Assembly (NCBI GenBank): GCA_946699065.1
Contig: CAMPDV010000080.1
Location: 186,001 to 250,000, forward strand
Direction of reading: 5' to 3'
DNA from: Loxodes magnus
Taxonomy: Eukaryota > Ciliophora > Karyorelictea > Loxodida > Loxodidae
Length of the DNA stretch: 64,000 nucleotides
The translations under genes were made by a program, and so were the position numbers. The notes beneath the pieces are model-generated. The model was not told the origin of the DNA, made no database searches, and was given only the letters and a program-made list of their open reading frames with translations. Position 1 is the stretch's first letter. Each line of letters starts with the position of its first letter. This document shows positions 1 through 13,150 of the stretch, piece by piece.

Positions 1-646
1 AATGTGGTAAAAATTGATTATAATATAAGGAACTAATCATATAAGCTAATATTATGCATAAGTCAAATGTTATCTTCATTAATATACAGTTTAAAGAAGA
101 TTTCTATTTAGTAAATTGGATTAAATATAAATGGCTATATTATAGATTTACTAAATGTTTAGCATATAGTTAATTATATGTCAAAGTATTAGGAATCACT
201 TTCTAGAGGAATGTAAAGAAATTTTATCTTAAATTTCCAATTTTTTAATATCTTAAAACTTTCTAAACTATAAAAAGTGATTAATTTCGTTTTTAAATAT
301 TCCAATCACACAAAATTGACTAGAAAAGATGTAAATAACTGCTTATATATCAAGCTGATTTAGTTATGATATAAGACGAAAGTGAGAGTATTCTAAGTAT
401 TCCATTCTTATACATATGGATAGCCTTGGGTATTATTTTATAAAACCTAAACGTGTGGTTTATTATTAGTTAATTATAAATAACTTCTTTAAAGAAATGC
501 AAATGAAAAAAAGCCCAAAGTTAAAATTTGTGTAGTATAAAAAAACTGCAAACATAATCGATACCAATAAGCTAGGAAAATATTTGATGGAGTCAGGAAA
601 AATCACTGAAAATATTCGATAATAAAAGGAGAAAAAAGTTCGGGAA
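1..646. other. A+T-rich spacer, no gene recognised
   Basis: This stretch upstream of the first gene has no frame with convincing protein character under the reassigned code. It probably holds the promoter of the gene starting at 647. Confidence 0.5.
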
Positions 647-3333
647 ATGAACTTAAGAGGTTCATTATTTTATAATCATAGGAAGAAGAGTTTGCTGATT
701 TATGATGAAAGGGATAAAACTCCTGAGGAAATAATTAATAGAATATATAAGAGACAAGAAACTAAAATACATAGGGAGATAAAATTTGAGCATATCATTA
801 AAGAAATAGTTAATAAGCCTGATATTTATTAAAGACTTCTGAAAAATTTAAAAATAAACTTTACGCTTCAGGATATTATAAATTATTACTAAGAGGGAGC
901 TTTCAAAGAAATCATTAAAGAATCTGAAGGTAAGTAGAGTTAAAAGGACATTCCTTCGTTTTTTTTGCACAAAATTAAAGATCTTTGACTAAATGGAGTA
1001 CGAAAGCCAAATAATCTTACTTCTATATTTGAAAAATAGTTCTTTGAAAATGCTAAAGAAGTATAAAGGCTGCTACCTTGTAATAGAAGTTAAACTCCTA
1101 GTTTAGACAAATTGATGGAAGAGTTATAAAGAACTAATAAGTTTTAATCTACTTTAAAATAATAAAGGTCAGCAAATGAACAAAATGTGAACTCTTCGGT
1201 AGAAAAAGTAAAAAGTTTGAATTGATTGGAATAATATTTTAAAGAATAATGCAGTGATGAATAAATAAGAGTTAGATAAAGATCCAAAACTACTTAGCCA
1301 GGTCTAAGAATTTTGAAAAAAGTAATTTAATTACATCTTAATCAAGAAACAGAACCTCTTAAAAAGGAGCAATAAAGTTAAGTAAGTCCAAAAACAAAAT
1401 TACAATAGACAAAGTTTTTAGATGGAATTATTAATTAATGCGAAAAATACGAAAAAGAGACTTCATAAATAATAAAGCAATCAAAGTAGAAATAGATATT
1501 CTAGAGTAAATATGTAAACAAATGATAGCAACAACTTTAGTTAGCCCAAGACTTAAGTTTCGTTCCTATTCACATTTTGACAAGCATAGTACAGCACATT
1601 CATTATGTTAACGATTCTTATAAAATTGACAGTTTTTTGGCTAGCTCAGAATGAAAAGAAGGACAATACGATCCAAGCAAAAATTCTTGGCTTAATAAGT
1701 TCAAACGAAGGGGATGCTCTAAATTTTGCAGTGCTCGTTGAGCATAAAAATTTATAGGAATCAATAATTAAATTTTAAATACTCTTTGCTTTATCCTTCT
1801 ATAATTAAATCTCTTAGAAAGATGGACTTGCTTAATATATCATTAAAGCTTAACAAACCAAGTAAAAGTTAATTTAAACATAATTTTGAAGCAAAATAAA
1901 AGAAATAGTATTATAAGATTAACATATAGCTTGAGATTCTAACTTTTAGTAATAGCCAAGAAATATTTTTATAAGCATAAAGTTGCTAGTTCATATTTAG
2001 TTATAGCACATAGGTAAATATACCAGAACAAATAAAATTAAGGGAGTGCTAACTAGTTATATTTAATTTCTTAGTAGTTTTAGTTAAATTTAGATTCTTT
2101 CTAAATAAAATAAATAGAATGGGCATTTTAGCGGAGAATGATTTTCTATTTTTGAAGTTAACATTTGTAGTAAAGTAAGAATCTAAACAGAGATTCCAGG
2201 AAAAAAGAATTAATAGATTAGTTTCAAATTTCATGGAGTTATTAGCATAATATTAGCAAGAAATATATAAAAAGGTATTAAATCATGTTTCTCTATTAAA
2301 TTGGAATAAAAGAATGTTAAAAAGTGTATAGACAAGTTTAAACAGAAGGAGTAATTATTTGAGTTAAAAGACTAAAAGAAAGGCATATAATGATGTAGTT
2401 GGTTATTTATATATTAATACTTAAAATAATACTTTAAATTAATGATCTAAATAAAAACTATTCAAGATGTATAACTAACTAAATCCTTTTTTAACTCTTG
2501 AAAAACCTTAAACGAGTGAATTTTATTAGCACTGGTACTAAACCTCTAATTCACAAAATATTTCAAGATTTCCTGATGAAATCAGTCCACGCTCTAAGCT
2601 TAAATCTGCTTCTTAGCTTTTATTTTCAAATCAGAAAAACGGCTAAATCGGAAGAAGTCATGTAAGTTCTTCACTTAACTTTATTTAAAGCATGAGAGAT
2701 ATAGACCGTTAGGATTTTTAGAAATCAAGATTTTGCTTACCAAGACAAGCGAATAAATTTTAATAGATATAGAGAATAAAAAAGGAGAGAAGGAATCTAT
2801 GAGAAAAAAATGTGAAATTATGAAAGGAAAATGAAAATCTACGGCTTAATATAACTCCACCAAACTTAGACCAAAAGATTATGAGAGAACATATTATTGA
2901 TAATGATGAATATTACAAAACAATAGCCTACTCTGTAAACAACAAAAAGAAGATTTCGGTTGATCACTTTTTCAACGAGCAAGCTAATTCCGATCTGCAA
3001 ACAGAAATTCGACAGATTCCTACTATTTTATCGAAATCAATTTAGCCTATTAAAAAGTAAAAAATTAAAAAATTTGTGCAAAAGTTTGATTTTGCATTTA
3101 CTTAATGATAAATCGAAGAAGCAATGAATACTAAATTTAAAGTAATAAAAAACTAGGCTGTAAATTAGAAGTCCACTTAATATTTGAAAGGCTTCGAAGA
3201 GAAACAAGACTATGATACTATTCATAAGAAAAATTTCAATAAAGAAGTTAAAGAGTATAAAAATGAAAATAAAAAGAATATTATTAAGCAAAAACAAGCA
3301 AAACAAAAATATACACCTTTAAAAATGACCTGA
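647..3333 (+). CDS. Large hypothetical protein, three exons
   Basis: I do not recognise the family. With TAA/TAG as Gln and internal TGA as Trp, the frame is open from the ATG at 647 and changes phase twice. Removing a 13-nt GT-AG intron (1632-1644, GTTTTTTGGCTAG) and a 16-nt one (2363-2378, GTTAAAAGACTAAAAG) gives 2658 coding bases, exactly 885 codons plus the TGA at 3331. The protein is rich in Lys, Gln, Asn and Glu, predicted largely helical, without a signal peptide or clear membrane segment; the C-terminal third carries basic helical stretches. A shorter alternative is an independent gene starting at the ATG at 2467, which is in frame with the last exon. The exact closure of the spliced model favours one gene. 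Confidence 0.6.
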
Positions 3334-5201
3334 TTTTAATTAATTTCTATTTTTCGTTTTAGTACAATTAACATCTTTCTATTTCCATAAAATCTTTATA
3401 TAAAAAAAGAAAGTTCACTATGAGTCGACATTTTTAAAACTTAAACAGGTACTTGTACATTTAAGCAATGAAAGGCTTTTTCCTTATTGATTAAAAGATG
3501 ATTAATTAAAAAATGTGTTTTATCAATTGTTTTAGAGTAAAAATGATAATTTAAATTAGATTTAAAATAATTCCTAAAAGGTATAATATTCTTAAAGCAT
3601 ATAGCCAAATTTTTTAATATATAAAATGCATATTTGTTGCTTTATAAGTCTAAATTTAAATTATTTATTTGTAATTTTTAGATAAAAAAGAGAAATATAA
3701 TTTTACCTTATTTTAAATTATTATTTGCCAAAGCCTTTAAAACCATTTTATTTGTAAGATATTGTTTAAATGTGTTTTTTAATTATTACAGATTACTTAA
3801 TTATAAATCTTATGATTGATAGTAGATTTTATTTGAGATAAACAAAATGCTATATTTATCTAGTGTTTTAAATGGGTAATTATTATATCATAAAGATGCA
3901 ATATGCAAAGATAGTATATCTTAATGATGAATAACACCTATGTAGTTAAACTCTAAAATTAGGTTTTTATTTATATCATATTGAAATTATTTAATTTTAA
4001 CATAAGAACTAAACTTTACCTGAAAAGAGAATAATCAGATAATATATAAGAGGTTGTATTGAAGATATAAAGGAAATATAAGTTTAACTCATTTGGTTTG
4101 ATTTGGGGATAATAATTTCACAATAAATGATATTTGCTTTTTATCATAGTTTGATGCTACACAATTAATAGTTTATCACTTAATAGACTAGTATATCTTT
4201 AAATTAATAATATCTATTAATTAAATTTACTTTTATCTATTTATTTATATACTTTTATTTACTTCCTTAAATTAATAACTAAATTACTATTTTATCGGTG
4301 TTTGCTAGAAATCAATTAAAACCGATACTTCTATAATTTAAGGGCTGAGTAGTTCTATTTCTACACTCAGAGGTTAAAATAATTTATTCTTATTATCTAT
4401 ATTTTCTGAATCCAGTTTTTTCATACATCAATGGACTTTAAAAAAGCATTCAATTATATTTTTGTTATGAAATTAAGCTCTAAAAGCATTAATATAAATA
4501 GGTTTTTTGGTACTACATAATTTTATAAGATAATGTATCCTAAAATAGTAAATATAATTATTATTTAAAGTAAGCTACTAACTCTAGATATTCCTAATAC
4601 TTTTTTGATTGCTTTCATTTAATTAAATATTATGCTTCTCTTTTAATTTTGCTAGTTTGTAATTTAGAATTATTATAAAAGCTTTTTATAATAATTAAAA
4701 AAATATAATTTAGGTTGAATGCTAAAAAAGAAATAGCAAAATTATCTTAATGAGTTTAAAGTAGGAAAGCAAAATTATTTAAATAGGGTAATTTTTGCAT
4801 ATTATTGATATAAATATAAAATAACAGAAAATCTATAATTGAACAAGAATACTGAAGAAGGCTAATGCTATTCTCAATGCATACAAAAAATATCTTGAAA
4901 TGAAGCTTAGTAAGATTTATTATAATTAAGCTGAATGTATTTATCTAGGATATAGATTTATTAAATATAGAGCTTGCTTTATGAAATTTCTTAAGTTCTA
5001 TTAATATTAAGCTTAATAAGTAATAGGGTAATTTATTCTTAACTCTAGTTAAATCAGCAATGAAATAACTTAATTATAGAAATACTATAAAGATTGAATT
5101 TAGATATAATTAAGTTTTAAATTAAATTAAAGGAAATGTTTACCATAATAAGATACATAATTAGAGTATAAATTAAAATAGAACTATAAACCTTATTATT
5201 T
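3334..5201. other. Long A+T-rich spacer
   Basis: About 1.9 kb without a recognisable gene. The sequence is dominated by runs of A and T and by short words such as AAGCTTAAT and TTAATTAA. I see nothing that supports an RNA gene or a mobile element. Confidence 0.5.
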
Positions 5202-5522
5202 ATGTAGTTGAGAAGGGAGTTGAATAGTCTTAGATTTAGTTTGTATTAATAATTTAACTAATTAGGTTTTCAATTTTTAAATGGATTTATAAATAAATTC
5301 CAAATAAGACGAACGATATTTATTCAGCTGACATTTGAAAAACTTGAAAGTGCTATTAATAGATATTAGATTATAAAAGGAGATAAATTTGAAAAATTTA
5401 AAATTAATAAGTAAAATATGCATTAAATGACAAAATTATTTGAAGGATGCCAATTAGATCAACTAAAACAAAATATACAAACTGCTTCTGATTAAGAAAT
5501 TAAAGCACTTTAAATTAAATGA
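5202..5522 (+). CDS. Possible small helical protein ending at the minisatellite
   Basis: The frame opened by the ATG at 5202 has coding character (Glu/Lys/Gln/Asp-rich, with Gly and Cys codons in an otherwise extreme A+T background) and gives about 106 residues. Its TGA at 5520 is formed by the first copy of the 26-bp tandem repeat. If that TGA were read as Trp, the frame would run through the repeat and meet another TGA every 78 bp. Chance is a real alternative, because stop codons are rare under this code. Confidence 0.3.
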
Positions 5523-5728
5523 AAATATATAAAGACACAATTAAATGAAAATATATAAAGACACAATTAAATGAAAATATATAAAGACACAATTAAATGA
5601 AAATATATAAAGACACAATTAAATGAAAATATATAAAGACACAATTAAATGAAAATATATAAAGACACAATTAAATGAAAATATATAAAGACACAATTAA
5701 ATGAAAATATATAAAGACACAATTAAAT
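5513..5728. repeat. 26-bp minisatellite, eight perfect copies
   Basis: A 26-base unit that begins AATTAAATGAAAATAT and ends AAAGACAC is repeated eight times without a single mismatch (5513-5720) and is followed by the first eight bases of a ninth copy. Because 26 is not a multiple of three, each frame cycles through three registers and every 78 bp contains an in-frame TGA. Perfect identity suggests recent expansion or homogenisation. Confidence 0.97.
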
Positions 5729-6485
5729 AAAAAAATAATTTAAACGTTAAAAATAAACAAGATAACAAAAATAATTATTTTAATTAGAAATAAATCAAAA
5801 TAAATGCTTTTATTTCTAAAGAAAAAATGAAATTTTAACCAACCACATGACTATATTACAATTACAGAATTCTAAATCACTAAAATAAAAAAGGCTAAGA
5901 TTTGAGATATAGATCTGGATAATATTCTATTAAAAAAATATTAAATTTTGAAATATTTTAAAAATAAAATTAGGATTTAGGATTTAATATATAATCAATA
6001 TATTAATTATAATTGTCCGAAAAAATAACTAAGCATTTTAAGTAAATATATAATAATATTAAGAGATATTTAGCTTCTTTAAATTTATTTTTTGGCTATA
6101 AAAATTAATAAAATTTTGAATTTTTTCTTTAGAATTTTTTTATTAAATGCATAATAAAGCAGTCAAATAACTTTATTCTCTTTTCTCCTTTATAATTTCT
6201 TGTATCTTTTCACTTAAAATAAATGATAATTAGCATTAATAAGAAAACTAAATGCTCAAATATGAGATATATAGAAATTAATTTCTTTTGAAGCATAAGG
6301 AATATTATTTAAAAGGATATTTATTCTTAAGCTAAATACAAAATCTATTTTATAAATTAAAGTAAGACTTAAAGAGAATAGGAATGCATATAGGATATAA
6401 TATTAATAAATTTATGGATAAAATAATTGATAGGCATTATTTAATACTATAAGATTAAATGATGTTATGAAGTTAGAAGAGAGCT
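5729..6485. other. A+T-rich spacer, convergent side of the 6486 gene
   Basis: No coding frame or structural RNA recognised. It holds the 3' flank of the minus-strand gene that stops at 6486. Confidence 0.5.
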
Positions 6486-7799
6486 TCAACTATATTTAAG
6501 AAACTTCTCCATTTTCGTAAAATGTTTATCTTCCTCTATATCGTATCCGTATTCAAGTCCACCATATTTACTATTAAAGTTCAAAAGTACTTCTCCAGTT
6601 GACGTTTTTTCAAAGAATACATTAACTTAAGTCCCTAAAGCTTCAAAATCACTGAAAATATAATATTAATAGGGGAAAATTAACCTATTATATTCTTTCT
6701 ACGTTGAAGTGAAGTTGAGAACACATTTGTAGTTAGTTGTCTCTAATGTAACAACTTAATTAAGGGGGATTTTGGCCTCTCCTAATTTATCAGAGTAAGT
6801 TATCCAATTGGATCTGTCAACTTTAAATACCTTTATTTTTTCATCATTTGTTACTTTAATAGTAGAATCAATAACTGTATACTACCAAAATTCTGCCTAA
6901 ACAGCCTCTAGATGAAAATCTTTTCCAATTCTAATATCCCCAAATTATCCTGCGCAGGAGTAAAATGGAAATCCGACATCAGAGTTTCCAGCTCCAAAAA
7001 TAATAGCGACTTCTTCTTCTATGTTTTATGAAGGTCTTGCAATTTAGTACCAACCCCAAGCATATTTTTTTGGATCTTCTCCTTTAGGAGGATGTGGAAA
7101 AGTTTAACCCCAATTTTCATCTCCATAAATTCTGAATCTTGGACTTCTTGAAAAAGTATAACTTTTATCGTTTATTTTAACATATCCTTCTATTTCTGAG
7201 TTATGGGCATAAGTATTCCATTAAATGATTCCAAATTTTTTATAAATTTTCTAGAAATCTGTCTAGCCATAATATCCATGTATTCTGTGGAGAGTCAAAT
7301 TCCACTCTAAATAAGTATTATTCTCACAATTAGATGTATGCCAAGTATTTTAAAAGTGATTCATTTTACCGTATAATTTTATCTAGTCATCATTCACAGG
7401 ATGCAACATAAAGGAAGGAGAAGTTTCTCCATCAGCAGTAAGTTCCAGTGTGAAGTTTTACTTGACATTTAACTAATTTGAGTCAAATTTCTCAATCCTT
7501 ATCATATTATTGTTTTCTACTCCTACTGTAGCAAAATACATGTATGCTCCTTGATTAGTTTTTGCAGCATCAGCAGCATAATTAGTAACATAGCAAACTA
7601 CAAAGTTCTCACCTGTTTCATAATCACGAATCCAATAATAATACCATTAATAAAATGGTTTATCATAAGGATATTCATCTCTACGCACTCTCTAATTGGT
7701 GCTATCAGGCTATAAAACACCCCAAGAAAAAAGTCCATTATCAAAAGCTGAAGAAAAAGCAACCAGAACCATAAGCAAAAGCTGGATTTATCTATCCAT
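6486..7799 (-). CDS. Secreted tocopherol-cyclase/CrtC-like (lipocalin-type) protein
   Basis: One uninterrupted frame of 437 codons. The N-terminus is a signal peptide (MDRQ followed by a hydrophobic stretch to about residue 19), so the protein should enter the secretory pathway. The body resembles the tocopherol cyclase (Tocopherol_cycl/CrtC, AttH-like) family. The best signature is YGDENWGQTFP near residues 225-235 followed by YAWGWYQIA near 246-254, the place where plant VTE1 has its AEKNWG...FP...W-W-Q motif. In plants and cyanobacteria the family closes the chromanol ring of tocopherol; related bacterial proteins act on other terpenoid or lipid substrates. A heterotrophic ciliate would not be expected to make tocopherol, so the substrate is unknown. 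Similarity comes from motif memory, not from a search. Confidence 0.65.
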
Positions 7800-8235
7800 C
7801 TTTTATTTACTTTATTTTAGAAAATATTTGCTTATTTATATAACTTATTTAGCTACATTTTAAGACTATTATTAAATACTCTAAAATTAAACAAACTAGT
7901 AATTTAATTTCATAGAATCAACTGTAAGAATAAAATTTAATAAGATATTCAAAAAAGATAATTAGATGCATTTTTCCGAGAATATAAGAACTCTCAACTT
8001 TGTTTTTATTTTTTCTTAAATCTATTATAAATTTATTTTTTGAATAAAACCATCATTCATATAAATCAGATAGCTTTATATTAAATTTTTTATCAAAGGA
8101 ATTAAATTAATAAATATAGTTTAAATTTTCATTTTTCTTAATTAATATATTTAACTTTAAGAGTATATAAATTTCTTTAATTGTTGAATTGCATCTTTTA
8201 ATCAAAGACATTTTAAAATCTATAAAAAGCAAAAC
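7800..8235. other. Spacer between two minus-strand genes
   Basis: A+T-rich, probably containing the promoter of the 6486-7799 gene and the short 3' flank of the 8236-9072 gene. Nothing else seen. Confidence 0.5.
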
Positions 8236-9072
8236 TCAGCAATCTCTATTCTTCTGTTCATTTTACTTGACTTTTGCTCTTCCAGCCTCTTCTAATTTAA
8301 TATCCTCCACCTTTAACTAAATTTCTACAGTAAATCCTGTTTTTTTAATTATAATGGGATAAAGTTCTTACTTTTACCACGTTTTATTTAATGAAAATAT
8401 ATCTAAGTTGTTATCTATAATAAATTCTTCATCATTAATTTTTTACTATTAAAGCCATTATTTTTGATGTGGCCAATCTTGATTTAGTTATCTCTTATTT
8501 TCTTAAGAAATCCTTGAATACTGCAGGTAGTCCATTTTAATATGCACAAATTCTTTGTTTTTCTGATTATAGTACTCGATATGCAAATTTTCTTTCCAAG
8601 TTCAGGTTGTAAGCGAAAAAATTAAATTAGTATTCAAATAGCCTGATAAGAATATTACTTCAATAATTTTCTATCTATAAAAATTTACTCTTTACAGCCA
8701 TCATCAGTACATCATTCTAATTCTTAATCTGTTGTAATATATCTGCTTTAAATATTATCATTCATATTGAGAGCATCTTCAAGAACCTTATCTTAATAAA
8801 TTGAAAGTAAGGGAGAGAATAGATTGAATCATTTATTATTCAATCATATTCCTATTAGACTTAATATTTATTTTAACTTTATTTTTTTATTTGACTAGAG
8901 GATCTAAATTATCATCTTCAGGTTTTCTTTTGAAAGAATATCTATGAATTATTTAAGATTCAACTTGATTATCAATTAAAATGAAATCTGTTTAACTTTA
9001 CTATTCTTTCAGTCAAGCTTTAGTTGTGAGAAAAAATATATAATTTCGTAGTTTTTAATAGATATTTATCAT
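8236..9072 (-). CDS. Hypothetical protein, four exons with 19-, 16- and 13-nt introns
   Basis: Read downward from the ATG at 9072, the protein changes frame three times. Each change is repaired by one GT-AG intron: 8877-8895 (19 nt), 8643-8658 (GTAATATTCTTATCAG) and 8563-8575 (GTACTATAATCAG). The spliced CDS is 789 bases, exactly 262 codons plus the TGA at 8236-8238. The product is soluble-looking and mixed in charge, with a C-x4-C pair (WCTDDGC) in the middle. I considered an RBR-type zinc protein because of that motif, but the other cysteines are missing, so no function is claimed. This gene is one of the best demonstrations of the intron system here. Confidence 0.6.
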
Positions 9073-9924
9073 TTATTTTCATTTTATCTTATATTTTTAT
9101 GTACTTATAGTGCTTTTTATAAAAGTAACGCTAAATTAATGGAACACCTTCTAAATTTATATGAAGTTGCTTTCAAATATATCCAATAAAAAGATTGTTC
9201 ATTTTACAGAATTTCAACTAACTGCCATTAGAATTTTGACAAATTTTAATCAAGTAAGTCTGATTAGCAAGTTTACTCTCATTTAAATTTCTTTTGTGTT
9301 AATTTAGACTTTTAAGCTTTAAATTATAGCTTAAAAATACTGTTTTTAATGTATAGAAGTAGTCTAAGCAAACTTATTTTTAAATTTCTGATTTGTCTAG
9401 AATGTTTAAGTGGAAATTTATTAAAATGATGTTTGCTATTAATAATGTAATTTTTAATAAAAACTTGAATCTCGTTTTCTTTTAACAATTTTTAGTTGAT
9501 AGCTTCCAGCTCAAGAGTTGCCTTATTTTTTATTTAATTATCTTTATTTTCTTATGTTTAGTAAATAACAAGAAGAAAATTAAAGCATAATAGAGCTAAT
9601 AAAGCTTAATATTGACATTCATTAATTAAAATATCTAAATTTTGATAATAAAATTTTTATGGTTATCATATATTTAAAGCATGCTTTAATTATGTCTTCA
9701 AACTTATAAATCGTTAAATTAGCATTCTTACAATATTTTATAAAAGAAACTACTTATTTTTAATTACATTTTTTAAATTAGAAGAATTTTAAATATTTAT
9801 AACTGTAAGAAATGCTTCCTTCAAATAAAGAAGTTAAATAAAATGTTTTTAATGCTTTTAATGTTTTTAATGCTTTTAAATATAATACTGATCTCATCAA
9901 TTTTTAATTAATTTTATAATTGTT
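9073..9924. other. A+T-rich spacer
   Basis: No gene recognised. It contains a short imperfect TTTTTAATGC-type direct repeat near 9846-9880. Confidence 0.45.
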
Positions 9925-11104
9925 TCATCTTTTATTTCTTCCGTTTTTACTTTTTCCATTTCTATTAATTCTAGTCTTCATGGCATAAGTTTCTTGTGAA
10001 ATCATTTTATTTATAAATTAAATATCCCAAAAAAGAATTTGAAAAGGATTTAATAAGTCCTTTATCATATAATATAAGACGTCTTAAGTCATTATTCCCA
10101 AACTTTTATGATAGTCATCCCTTTTATAAGAATGTAGGTACATTTAAAAACGAGCTCGAATATATCATACTCTCCACACATAATATAGTATTATCAATAA
10201 GATAATGACAACTTTAAAGATTTTTTCGAAGGCTATAGTATCTGGTTCTAAATTTATATATACTGATAGTTTCTCGTCTAAATTATTTGCTCGACTTAGT
10301 GTAATAAATTTGTGGGAATTGGTAAAGATTACTAAACTTCTCGGTATATATTTTAACTGTTTTCATTCTCTTAAGCTTTTGAGTGACTGTATTATAGAAA
10401 TAATGTTGCAATTTATCTCTTAAAAGTTTAGTAAAGGTTTTTAACTTATACCAGTTTAGGAATTCTACAGGTTGATACTATAAAGGTCTGATAATTGTTA
10501 AATTTGATCATTTTATTGAAATCCTTCTTTCCAGTTGGTAATAAAAAAAGAAGCTTAGTGTCGATCATGGAAAATACATACTTTCTTATTTCATTTTATA
10601 ATAGAATTTAAATAAGTTTAATGCCATAATGTGCTTGAAAGGTAACCAGTTTAAATCTATATAGCATGACTCGTTAAAAGTTGAAATTTCTTTTACTTTT
10701 CTTGAAATAATTTTCCTACTTGATTCAATCCTATACAAAACTCCAGTTATTCCATTCTGAACACTTCATAATATTAATTTTCCTCCATATTCTGTTTAGG
10801 TAGTGTAAAAATTCTAAATAGAGTTATAAAATGTCAAAGAGTCACTCTCTTACATCTCATCAGTTAGAAAACATTTTTTATTGCAGGTATATACTTGAAA
10901 GCGATTTCTCTGCAATGGGGATTCAAATTCTTCTTCCGAAGCAGAATTGCACCTAAATAATTATTTGTTCTTTTTAAATAATTGATTTATATAATAATCA
11001 TAAATTTAAGCTTTATTCTTCAAATGTTTCTTTAAAATTTAGATGCATTTGGATTTGGTAACATTGATCTTTAAGGGCTTATGTAAAAATCTTATTTGTT
11101 TCAT
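9925..11104 (-). CDS. Hypothetical membrane protein, two exons
   Basis: The long first exon (11104-10264) and the last exon (10247-9925) join across a 16-nt GT-AG intron at 10248-10263 (GTATATATAAATTTAG). The result is 388 codons including the TGA at 9925. Just after the junction is a hydrophobic stretch (KVVIILLIILYYVWRVWYI) that should span the membrane. It is followed by a basic tail, suggesting a single-pass or hairpin membrane protein with a cytosolic basic C-terminus. The N-terminal 300 residues are rich in aromatic residues and lysine and match no family I know. The chosen ATG directly follows two in-frame TGA codons; an additional upstream exon cannot be excluded. Confidence 0.55.
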
Positions 11105-13150
11105 TCATCAATTTCTACATCTTCTGAAGAATTGGGGAAAAGAATGAGATCATACTAATTACCTTTATAAATCTTTTATTTTATTTTGTTTAATAACTGT
11201 TTAATTTTAATGAAAATTATACCTGATCTGCTTTAATAATACTTCCAAAAAAACTTCTATTTTTATAATATTTTAAGTTTCTATTTGCCGACTAATTATA
11301 AAAGTAAATATAACTATTATTTTTGATATTATTAATCTTTCATCATCTATAATACAACTATATTAAGGATATGTTTTAGAAGATTTTCACCCTCTTGTTA
11401 ATCTTTTACCAAACTATTTGAAATTATCTTTATTCGATTCCTTTATAGTATACTACTTTTTTAATATTACCTTATAGAGTACTTTGACTTTATATTTAAT
11501 AGAGTTTGCTTTTTTTTAATTTTTAGATTTCTGCTATTATAGTTAAAAGCAGTTTTGATCTGAATCATTATGATATATATTGAAACTACAAAAATCACTC
11601 AAAAATTAATTTTTTGTATTTCATTGAGATATTTTCTCAATAAATAGCTAGCACCTATATTATATATACTTTATCTTATTTATAGCAATTAATTTATTAT
11701 ATACAAAGCTTCTGCATCCGAAAAATCTTTAAAATCCTATCTAAGTTATAATTCCTATTTAATAATCAAAAATACGAACTATAGAATTATATTTTATGAG
11801 TTGATAAAAAGGAACTGCTTTAATTAAGGGATTAAAGGCATCTTTTAAAGCTTTATCTATTTTATAATAATCTTACTTATTGAATAAAGATGAGACTATA
11901 TTTAAGAAACTATCTCTATTATTATAATAATTAGATGCATATTTAATTATGATAGTCTAAGTTACTTATACATTTTAGATAGTTTTATGTTCTATTTCTT
12001 AATTATTTATAGACTTAATTGATAATTTGTTTATCATCAATTAATTGAAATTTTAAGAAATTACTTAAATTTAGTAATATTTAACAACTTATTTTACTTT
12101 TTTAACTAAGTAGCTATAATCTAAATATTTTACCCAGTGAGTTATTAAATTTTTCTTTTGTTTCTGAAATTTTATCTTTTTATTTGAAATAAAGGATTTT
12201 TATTTAGTCAGTAAGTCTGAAAAGATAGTAAAAAGGAATGTAAGTTTCCACTTTCATTATCTCCTAAATTTATTATCTCTTTTCTCTAAAGTTTAAAGTA
12301 GACTCATTGATTAGGTATCCACTTATCCTATATATAGATTGAAAATTTTATAATAAATTATAAAACTATATTTCTTTAAAAAGAATACTTTATTATTTAA
12401 AGAAAGAAAAAACGCTAATAGTTCATCAATCTTTTGCTATATTTGCTACCATTAAAATTAAGTTAAGGTAAGTCATTTAAAACAGATTCAGTATTAAATT
12501 AAGCAATTCTCTATAATAGAAGGAATAATTAAGTTTGGAAGATTAAATATAGATATACTATTATTAATTGAGTCAAATTCAAAATTTAATGAGAATAACT
12601 AGATTCAAATTAAAAAATTTGATTAAGATTAATTTAAAGAATCTCTGATTAAATTCTTTATTTGATAGAAAAAACCAAATAGGTCTTCATTAATAACTAT
12701 CATTTTTAAAAAAGAAATGTATAATAATTGTTAGAGTATTGGATATATTTGACATTTTAGGCTTAAAAAAGTGTTAGTTAAATTTAATTTTGTAAATCTC
12801 TATTAATTGTAGACTTATGCTTAATACATAATATCTAATTAATCATTTAAATTTATTATAAAAGCATATCAAATCATCATATCTTAATAGAGCTTTTATC
12901 TTATATTTTTGCTTCCTAATTTCACACTGAATTTAATAAGTGATGGGTAATTTATTTTTGTCTTAGATGAATTCTTTTAAATGGAATAAATCTTATTAAG
13001 CAAGGAGTGTGATTTGATATAATATAAAGAAATGAACTGAAGAGTGTTGGAGAGATAATGATGCAGAAGTTGAAATCTCATATTTAATTTAAAGGTAAAG
13101 ATAAGTTAAATTCTCTTGGTTGTATTATTTAATTACAAATATTTATCAAG
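11105..13150. other. 2-kb A+T-rich spacer upstream of eS12
   Basis: No convincing frame on either strand. It should contain the divergent promoters for the 9925-11104 gene and the eS12 gene. Confidence 0.45.

Noticed and set aside
8236..9072. RBR/Ariadne-type E3 ligase
   Set aside because: Only the short WCTDDGC motif resembled an IBR; the remaining zinc ligands of RING1, IBR and RING2 are absent.
9925..11160. Upstream extension of the 11104 gene through a protein-like frame at 11105-11160
   Set aside because: Joining it needs an intron of about 41 nt, outside the size range seen elsewhere, and two TGA codons precede the chosen ATG.
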